This document shows, one piece after another, positions 1 through 5,146 of a stretch of 5,146 nt of DNA. The notes under the pieces are model-generated. The model worked only from the letters and a program-made list of their open reading frames with translations, had not been told where the DNA came from and did no database searches. The stretch covers positions 1 to 5,146 of the forward strand of contig JAFZDR010000001.1 of NCBI GenBank assembly GCA_017561105.1, written 5' to 3'. The stretch is from Alistipes sp. (GTDB lineage: Bacteria > Bacteroidota > Bacteroidia > Bacteroidales > Rikenellaceae). Within the stretch, counting starts at the first letter, position 1. Each line of letters starts with the position of its first letter. The translations under genes and the position numbers were made by a program.

Positions 1-5
1 CCAAA

Positions 6-40
6 AGTGGGGCAATCCCTACTATTTTTCTGATTTTTTT
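6..40 (+). terminator. Probable Rho-independent terminator of an upstream gene outside the window
   Basis: Bases 6-12 (AGTGGGG) pair with 17-23 (CCCTACT) around a CAAT loop, giving a seven-pair stem with one G-U wobble (9 with 20). Five T's follow at 25-29 and a second run of seven T's at 34-40. On the plus strand this is a good intrinsic terminator. Read on the minus strand, the wobble becomes an A-C mismatch and the T-tail is shorter (complement of 3-6), so plus-strand termination is the better reading. It implies a plus-strand gene ending left of the window and separates that gene from the operon starting near base 85. The gene it would terminate is not visible, so this rests on structure alone. 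Confidence 0.6.
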
Positions 41-51
41 GACCTCTAATC

Positions 52-82
52 TTTTTATTCTGCATTTTATTTTGTACTTTTG
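52..82 (+). promoter_or_regulatory. Probable Bacteroidota-type sigma(ABfr) promoter for the three-gene unit
   Basis: Bases 75-82 read TACTTTTG, an exact match to TAnnTTTG, the -7 box used by the primary sigma factor of Bacteroides and relatives. The matching -33 box is normally TTTG roughly 19-21 bases upstream. Here that position (52-55) is TTTT in a T-rich run, so the upstream element is degenerate. A true TTTG at 38-41 is too far away (33-base gap). Transcription would be expected to begin near 86-90, just before the ATG at 91 and about 20 bases before the ATG at 109. No operator, inverted repeat or riboswitch is visible between this box and the gene, and the leader is too short to hold one. 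Confidence 0.5.
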
Positions 83-90
83 CCTATCTT

Positions 91-3000
91 ATGAAATGTA
101 GTGTAGCTATGTTTAGAAAATGGTCATTTCTGCTGCTTGCAGTAGTAGTAAATATCTCTGTTGCCGGTGCTATGCATGCACCGGAGATTAAGCGTGCAAC
201 CGAGCGAGCAATGTCGCTTTTGGAGCACGGAAAATATGGTGAGGCAAGACACGAACTTTTGCTTCTGCGCAAGAGTATCTCTATCGACGACGAGCACCTT
301 GTTCGTTATATCGATTTTGCGTTGGTGCGTTGTGCTGCCGAGTTGGACGATAACGATGCCGAGAAGATTATGGTTGCCTTCTTGCGCCGTTACCCCGAGT
401 CGGTACATGTGAACGATGTTCGCTTTATGTTGGCTATGTACCACTGCGAGCGCGAGGAGTATTCGTCGGCACGCAAGTACCTCGAGTCGGTGTCGTACAA
501 GGCTCTTTCGCCCGAGGATAAGGAGCGCTACAATATGCGAATGGGCTATATCGAGTTCCTTTCGGGTAACTACGATAAGGCGTACGAACTCTTCGCAACG
601 CTTTCGCCTACCGGTACTTATGCCGACCATGCAATCTATTACAAGGCCTATATTCACTACTCTCGCGGCGAGTATAAGGAGGCGTATAAGGGCTTTGAGT
701 CGTTGAAAAAGAGCGACAACTACGCAAAGGTTATCCCTTATTACCTCTTCCAGATTGAGTTTGCACGAGGTAACTATCAATATGTCGTAAAGAATGGCGA
801 CGATCTTCTGAAACAGTCGGTGGAGATTGAGCGTGCCGAACTTATGCGTATTATTGCCGAGGCGTGGTATCGTCTGCAGGGCTACAATAAGTCGTTCCTC
901 TATATGTCGATGTATCAGCGTTCGGGAGGTAAGATGGATCGCGATGAGAACTATATCCTCGGATATTCGGCTTATCGCTCGACCGACTACGCTACAGCTA
1001 TCGAGGCGTTGCGTAAGGTTGCGGAGGGTAGCGACGAGTTGGCGCAGAATGCATCGTATCACTTGGCTGATTGCTATATTCGTCGTGGCGAGAAGAAACA
1101 GGCTATTCACGCCTTTGCAATGGCTGCAGATGAGAAGAAGTATAATAACGAAATCTCGGAGGATGCACTCTTCAACTATGGAAAGTTGCTTTTCGAGACG
1201 GGTGGAGGTACATTCAACGAGTCGATAAATGTTTTGACTCGCTACATTACAAAGTATCCTGATTCGGAGCGTGCAGATGATGCTCGCGAGTTATTGATAG
1301 CGGCATATTACAACTCGCACGACTATGAGATGGCTTATAAGGCTATCAAAGAGTTCCCTAATCCGGATGGTACTCAGCGTGCGGCATTGCAGAAGATTGC
1401 CTACTTCAATGGCTTGGAATACTTTATGGCGAGCGATTACGAGAGAGCCAAGTCGGCACTGCTCGAGTCGCAGTCTATAGGTGTAAGTCCTAAGTATAAC
1501 GCATTGTGCCTCTTCTGGCTTGGCGAGATTGAGTACAATCTTGGCAACCACGGCAAAGCGATAGAGTATTACAATAACTACCTCAAGCGAGCACCAAAGA
1601 CCGAGCGCGAGTATAAGATGGCGCTCTACAACTTGGGATATGCACACTTTACCCAGGAGGATATGGCGAAGAGCCAGAAGGCGTTCGAAGGCTTTGTATG
1701 GCTCTACAAGGCTGCCGACCGCTATCGTGCCGATGCATTCAATCGCTTGGGCGATGCGCAGTATTCGCAGCGAAAGTATGCCGATGCGGTAAAGAGCTAC
1801 GAGGGTGCTGTGGCACTCGGAACAATGGAGCAGGACTACGCAAAGTATCAGCGTGCAATCTCTCTCGGCTTGGCGGGTAAGACAACTGCTAAAATTGGTG
1901 CTCTGCGTCAGATGGTGGGCGAGAATTGCGGCGACTACAACGATGATGCAGCCTACGAGCTCGGTCGTACATATGTGTCGCTCGGTCGCTACTCCGACGG
2001 CGCATCGGTGTTAGAGGATTTTGTTGTAAAACATCCGCAATCACCTTATTACACCCCTGCATTGCTCGATTTAGGATTGGTACACTTCAATCTTGGTAAT
2101 AGCGATAAGTCGTTGTACTACTACGATAAGATCATCTCGGCAGCGCCGCAGTCGAAGGCTGCAAAGGATGCAATCCAGAGTGTGCGCGAGATATATGTGG
2201 CAAAGGGAGATATCAACGACTACTTCGCTTATGCCGAGCGCACAGGCGTAGAGTGTGATTTGAGCCATATGACCCGCGACTCGTTGTCGTTCCGTGCGGC
2301 GCAGAATATCTATCTTGCCGACCGTACGAGCGATGCAATTTCGCATTTGAAGGGCTACTTGGCATCCTATCCTAAGGGCTACTATACCAACGATGCATTG
2401 TTCTGCCTGAGCGATTGCTACCTCAAGTGCGATAGCCTTGATCAGGCGGTTGAGAGTTTGAAGTTGTTGGCTAATCAGCCTATGAATCAATACACATTGC
2501 CTGTGGTCGAGAAGTTGGCTCGAGTAACATTCGATAATAAGATGTACGACGAGTCGGCACCTGCGTTCCGTCGCATGTACGATGTTGTTGATAATGCCGT
2601 ATCGCGTGCCGATGCTGCAAACGGATATGCCGAATCGGTGCTTTTGCGTAAGGATGCAGATGCATTGCTCGCAATGGCAAACGATTTGGATACCTTGGCC
2701 GATGTCGATGCTGCAATGTTGCGTAAGGTTCGTTTTGCGAAGGCTAATCTCCACGCTTCGCGTGAGGAGGTGGCCGAGGCTCGTAAGATCTACGAGATGT
2801 TGGCAGCCGATGTGTCGAATGTCGAGGGTGCAGAGTCGGCATATCGCGTGATTGAGGCGTTGTTTGCCGAGGGTAAGCACGACGAGAGCGAGAAACGAAT
2901 CTATGCGTTGGCCGACAGCAAAACACCTCACTCGTATTGGCTTGGTAAGGCGTTTATCTTGCTTGGCGATATATATGTTGCTCGTAACGATCTCTTCCAG

Positions 3001-3096
3001 GCAAAGGCCACATATCGCAGTGTGGTTGATGGTTATACCCCTGCCGATGATGGTATTGTAGCTGAGGCACAGTCTAAACTCGAAAAATTGAATTAG
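91..3096 (+). CDS. Exported giant TPR-repeat protein, probable periplasmic scaffold
   Basis: A 1001-residue protein made almost wholly of helix-turn-helix repeats of about 34-37 residues. Clear units begin near residues 105, 144, 178, 283, 318, 356, 432, 469, 509, 546, 618, 655, 732, 766, 874, 911 and 948, with weaker ones between, so about 20 in all. Typical TPR positions show as A..LG..Y...G.Y..A. Several units end in a YPxS-like turn (101-104 YPES, 389-392 YPDS, 648-651 HPQS, 685-688 APQS, 760-763 YPKG), as in the BamD/CpoB-style TPR_6 group. The N-terminus is a Sec signal peptide: a basic FRKW stretch, a hydrophobic core at about 12-24, and a likely cut after AGA (residue 27). There is no lipobox Cys, so unlike BamD it should be soluble in the periplasm. 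The coordinates give the longest frame; a second ATG at 109 (MFRKW) is at least as likely given the promoter. There is no catalytic domain. TPR arrays bind proteins, so the role is inferred to be scaffolding or envelope assembly. It is the first gene of the unit, two bases before the barrel gene. The fold is secure; the specific function is unknown. Confidence 0.93.
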   Translation: MKCSVAMFRKWSFLLLAVVVNISVAGAMHAPEIKRATERAMSLLEHGKYGEARHELLLLRKSISIDDEHLVRYIDFALVRCAAELDDNDAEKIMVAFLRRYPESVHVNDVRFMLAMYHCEREEYSSARKYLESVSYKALSPEDKERYNMRMGYIEFLSGNYDKAYELFATLSPTGTYADHAIYYKAYIHYSRGEYKEAYKGFESLKKSDNYAKVIPYYLFQIEFARGNYQYVVKNGDDLLKQSVEIERAELMRIIAEAWYRLQGYNKSFLYMSMYQRSGGKMDRDENYILGYSAYRSTDYATAIEALRKVAEGSDELAQNASYHLADCYIRRGEKKQAIHAFAMAADEKKYNNEISEDALFNYGKLLFETGGGTFNESINVLTRYITKYPDSERADDARELLIAAYYNSHDYEMAYKAIKEFPNPDGTQRAALQKIAYFNGLEYFMASDYERAKSALLESQSIGVSPKYNALCLFWLGEIEYNLGNHGKAIEYYNNYLKRAPKTEREYKMALYNLGYAHFTQEDMAKSQKAFEGFVWLYKAADRYRADAFNRLGDAQYSQRKYADAVKSYEGAVALGTMEQDYAKYQRAISLGLAGKTTAKIGALRQMVGENCGDYNDDAAYELGRTYVSLGRYSDGASVLEDFVVKHPQSPYYTPALLDLGLVHFNLGNSDKSLYYYDKIISAAPQSKAAKDAIQSVREIYVAKGDINDYFAYAERTGVECDLSHMTRDSLSFRAAQNIYLADRTSDAISHLKGYLASYPKGYYTNDALFCLSDCYLKCDSLDQAVESLKLLANQPMNQYTLPVVEKLARVTFDNKMYDESAPAFRRMYDVVDNAVSRADAANGYAESVLLRKDADALLAMANDLDTLADVDAAMLRKVRFAKANLHASREEVAEARKIYEMLAADVSNVEGAESAYRVIEALFAEGKHDESEKRIYALADSKTPHSYWLGKAFILLGDIYVARNDLFQAKATYRSVVDGYTPADDGIVAEAQSKLEKLN

Positions 3097-3098
3097 CA

Positions 3099-4889
3099 AT
3101 GAAGCGATATATTATAATACTTATTGTGTTGTGTGCGCTGCCTATTGTTGTGTCGGCGCAGGTTGATAAGCAGGTTGAGGTAACTAAGGAGTATGCTCCC
3201 GAAATAGGCAAGGCTCGCAAGATGGATATCGCTCCGAATATGGTCGATACAATCACCTTGCGCCCCGAGATTGACTATACGATTACTCCTCGTTCGTTTG
3301 CTTCGGCGCTCGGAACGCACCGTTTCAATCCTGCAACTGTTACCTATTGGGAGTATCAGCGTCACTATCCGTTCTATCTGAAGTTGGGTGCAGGTTATCC
3401 GCTCAATACCATCGGCGACCTCTATGCAATGGCGCATCGTGCCGATGTGGGTTACATTATGGGTTATATCAACCACTATGCTCAGTTCGGAAGACTCAAG
3501 TATGAAAATGCTGCTGACGGCGGAATCTATAAGGATAACCGTTCGATGCTGATGAACAACAAGTTTGGTGTTGTTGGTGGCAAATACTTCGGCCGCTACA
3601 CTCTCGCAGGCGATTTGTACTACAAGATGGATACCTATCACCGCTATCCTTGGCACGATCAGTACGATGAGAATGACAATCCTATTTTGAAGCTCAGCAG
3701 CCGAAAAATAAGCTACGACGATGTTAATTTGTCGCTCAGCTTTGGCGATTCGTTTGCCGATTACGGACACCTCAACTTCAAGGTCTACGCCAAGGCAAAC
3801 CTCTATAACGATAAGTCGCAGACTCTTATCGAGGGTGGCCGCTATCAGCAGATGAATGTTGCTGCGGGTGCTACTTTGGCTCGCGAGATTACCAAGCGTA
3901 GTGCTTGCTCGATAGATTTGGACTATAGTGGTTATTATGGTCTTCGCTCGTTGAAGGCTTATAAGAACAGCCTCGTTGGCGGAACACTTCTCTATCGTTA
4001 CCGCTCGGGTGCTCTTCTCGATATGAATGTGGGTGTTAAACTCTACTACGATCACAATCCTGCCGACAAACAGAAGAGCTCGAGATGGCACGGATTTCCG
4101 GTGTTGAACTTGTCGCTTAATATCGGAGATAATGGCAAGGCAGTCCCTTATGTGGAGGTCGATGGCGAGGTGCAGAACAACAGCTACTACTCGTTGGTTA
4201 AGCAGAATCCGTATGTTGCAATGTTCGGAGCTGGCGACTATATGTTGCAGGCGGATAGGGCAGTGCCAAATACCGAGCTTTACAATGTGCGCTTTGGTAT
4301 TTCTGGCCACTCGGCAAGTAGCAAGTTTGCGTACCGTTTCTATGCTAATATGTCGTTTATGAAGAATGCCCTCTATTGGTACAATGTAAATCAGGTATTC
4401 TTCGATGTCGTTGCCGCAAGACGCAATGTGTGGTCGTTGTGCGGTGCAATTGACTATAAGCCTATCTCTCAGCTGCTTATCACTGCGCAGGTGAAGGGTT
4501 CGCTCTACGATAATTTTGCAAAACTCGGAGAGGTGGATATTCAGAATGCAATGCCTAATATCGAGGCTTCGCTCAAGGTTCGATATACCAAGGAGAAGTT
4601 TACTTTGGGATTGTCAACCGAGTTGTATGGCCCTACAAAGTGGACTTGCGTACAAGACTATTCACTCTTCTATCCTGAATATACAGGAGAGAAGCAGGTG
4701 ATGTCCGAGCCTTTGAGATATCGCACAGCTCTCAATCTTAGTCTGTATGCCGATTGGCATGTGTCGAAGACCTGTACTCTCTATGCTGAGGGTAATAATC
4801 TTCTCGGAGATGTATTGCCGACCTATCGTTGGGCATTCTATCGCGAGATGGGAGCGTCGTTTACTGTGGGTGTGAAACTCCAATTCTAA
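3099..4889 (+). CDS. Outer-membrane beta-barrel protein, TonB-dependent-receptor-like but without a plug
   Basis: A 596-residue protein with a Sec signal peptide: MKRY, a hydrophobic core at about 5-17, and cleavage after VSA at residue 20, leaving Gln first. Residues 21-80 form a polar linker (EVTKEYAPEI at 27-36, TLRPEIDYTITP at 53-64) of a kind I associate with Bacteroidota proteins often labelled TonB-dependent receptor. From about residue 88 to the end, the chain alternates polar and hydrophobic residues, is rich in Tyr, Gly and Asn, and looks like successive amphipathic strands with turns. It ends VGVKLQF; a C-terminal Phe after an alternating strand is the usual Bam recognition signal. 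The end also resembles TonB receptors (NNLLGD at 566-571, then a Pro/Tyr turn and the last strand). The classical plug of about 120-150 residues does not fit between linker and barrel, so active TonB-driven import is doubtful and a porin, export or structural barrel is possible. The start at 3099 is the only sensible one: TAG of the previous gene, CA, then ATG. There is no Shine-Dalgarno. The barrel is confident; the substrate is unknown. Confidence 0.88.
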   Translation: MKRYIIILIVLCALPIVVSAQVDKQVEVTKEYAPEIGKARKMDIAPNMVDTITLRPEIDYTITPRSFASALGTHRFNPATVTYWEYQRHYPFYLKLGAGYPLNTIGDLYAMAHRADVGYIMGYINHYAQFGRLKYENAADGGIYKDNRSMLMNNKFGVVGGKYFGRYTLAGDLYYKMDTYHRYPWHDQYDENDNPILKLSSRKISYDDVNLSLSFGDSFADYGHLNFKVYAKANLYNDKSQTLIEGGRYQQMNVAAGATLAREITKRSACSIDLDYSGYYGLRSLKAYKNSLVGGTLLYRYRSGALLDMNVGVKLYYDHNPADKQKSSRWHGFPVLNLSLNIGDNGKAVPYVEVDGEVQNNSYYSLVKQNPYVAMFGAGDYMLQADRAVPNTELYNVRFGISGHSASSKFAYRFYANMSFMKNALYWYNVNQVFFDVVAARRNVWSLCGAIDYKPISQLLITAQVKGSLYDNFAKLGEVDIQNAMPNIEASLKVRYTKEKFTLGLSTELYGPTKWTCVQDYSLFYPEYTGEKQVMSEPLRYRTALNLSLYADWHVSKTCTLYAEGNNLLGDVLPTYRWAFYREMGASFTVGVKLQF

Positions 4890-4902
4890 ATCGTATAAAG
4901 CT

Positions 4903-5146
4903 ATGGGACGAACAAAATTCTATACCGTTCCGTTTGTCTGGGATAGAACTCTGTGGGTGATGACCTTTGTGGTCTTTATCTTCTGGTTCGGATTTTCGGC
5001 GTGGAATCTGTGGCAAATCTTCATCGTCGAGGATACTCAGGCTCCGTTGGTGGCACTTATTCTGCTAAATGCTATAATGCTGCCGACGGTACTTGCCTGT
5101 GAGGGTCTGGCTCCGCAGCGATTGGAAATTGGCGAGGATAAACTCG
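4903..5146 (+). CDS. Partial small membrane protein, two N-terminal membrane helices, possible PH-like domain after them
   Basis: An open frame starts at ATG 4903, 13 bases after the stop of the barrel gene, and runs off the window after 81 codons with no stop, so the C-terminus is missing. It opens MGRTKFYTVPFVWDR, then a hydrophobic helix at about residues 17-37 that is very rich in Trp and Phe (Trp 18, 28, 34, 37). A short polar loop with EDTQ (43-46) follows, then a second hydrophobic helix at about 47-66. The last visible stretch, PQRLEIGEDKL (71-81), looks like the first strand of a soluble domain. This layout, two close helices then a strand with an ExGEDKL-type turn, resembles small bacterial PH-domain membrane proteins, but that assignment is tentative because the domain itself lies outside the window. 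There is no signal-peptide cleavage motif, so it should stay in the inner membrane. Strand and spacing put it in the same transcription unit. The upstream gap (ATCGTATAAAGCT) has no Shine-Dalgarno, as for its neighbours. Confidence 0.75.
   Translation, partial: MGRTKFYTVPFVWDRTLWVMTFVVFIFWFGFSAWNLWQIFIVEDTQAPLVALILLNAIMLPTVLACEGLAPQRLEIGEDKL

Noticed and set aside
38..41. TTTG as the -33 promoter element for the TAnnTTTG box at 75-82.
   Set aside because: The gap of 33 bases is well beyond the roughly 19-21 expected; the element at the right distance is only T-rich.
91..120. Cys at residue 3 of the TPR protein as a lipoprotein attachment site.
   Set aside because: A lipobox Cys must follow the hydrophobic core. 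This one precedes it, and none lies near the cleavage site at residue 27.
124..1110. A 328-codon minus-strand open frame opposite the start of the TPR gene.
   Set aside because: Also in register with the coding strand. It would end opposite the signal peptide of the TPR gene, and its translation is a low-complexity Leu/Ile/Arg mixture.
2620..2720. Recurring GATGC/GCCGATG words that could be a DNA repeat.
   Set aside because: They are explained by frequent Ala-Asp codons in the helical repeats. They have no regular spacing and are not conserved beyond a few bases, so this is neither CRISPR nor tandem repeat structure.
2071..3099. A 342-codon minus-strand open frame opposite the end of the TPR gene, opening with a non-ATG (TTG) codon.
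   Set aside because: It has the same in-register antisense cause. The plus frame has regular TPR repeats across the whole region, and no minus-strand promoter or partner gene is visible.
3093..4310. A 405-codon minus-strand open frame opposite the barrel gene.
   Set aside because: It is codon-in-register with the plus-strand gene, so its stops would require plus codons TTA, CTA or TCA, which this genome rarely uses. It has an Ile/Val/Arg-heavy composition without domain structure, whereas the plus frame has a signal peptide and barrel pattern.

Overview
The window looks like a piece of a Bacteroidales chromosome (phylum Bacteroidota). The reasons are a TAnnTTTG-type -7 promoter box, no Shine-Dalgarno sequence before any of the three starts, and an outer-membrane barrel protein whose closest recognisable style is the Bacteroidota TonB-dependent-receptor-like group. 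Codon choice favours GAG for Glu and TCG for Ser and largely avoids TTA, CTA and TCA. I cannot name the genus from this; a Rikenellaceae/Alistipes-like or Bacteroides-like gut lineage is only a guess.

Layout: bases 1-90 are an AT-rich intergenic strip. It holds a hairpin plus T-tract that looks like the terminator of an unseen upstream plus-strand gene, followed by a probable promoter. From there three plus-strand genes follow almost without gaps. (1) 91-3096 encodes an exported protein of about 1000 residues built almost entirely of tetratricopeptide-like (TPR) helical repeats. (2) 3099-4889, two bases after the first stop, encodes a 596-residue outer-membrane beta-barrel protein with a signal peptide, a short conserved-looking N-terminal linker, no room for a usual TonB plug, and a C-terminal Phe. 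(3) 4903 to the window edge is the N-terminal 81 codons of a small membrane protein with two predicted membrane helices, cut off by the window; it may lead into a PH-like domain.

How they may work together: the two complete genes are tightly coupled, and both products should cross the inner membrane by Sec. The first should form a long periplasmic solenoid and the second an outer-membrane barrel. A periplasmic TPR scaffold paired with a barrel is a known architecture in envelope assembly and export machines, such as AlgK/AlgE and the TPR-plus-barrel proteins PgaA and BcsC. A two-part periplasm/outer-membrane complex is therefore a reasonable hypothesis, but nothing in the sequence identifies a substrate. 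I see no mobile elements, CRISPR arrays, tRNA or rRNA. The other long open frames, including minus-strand frames of 328 to 405 codons, are shadows of these genes.
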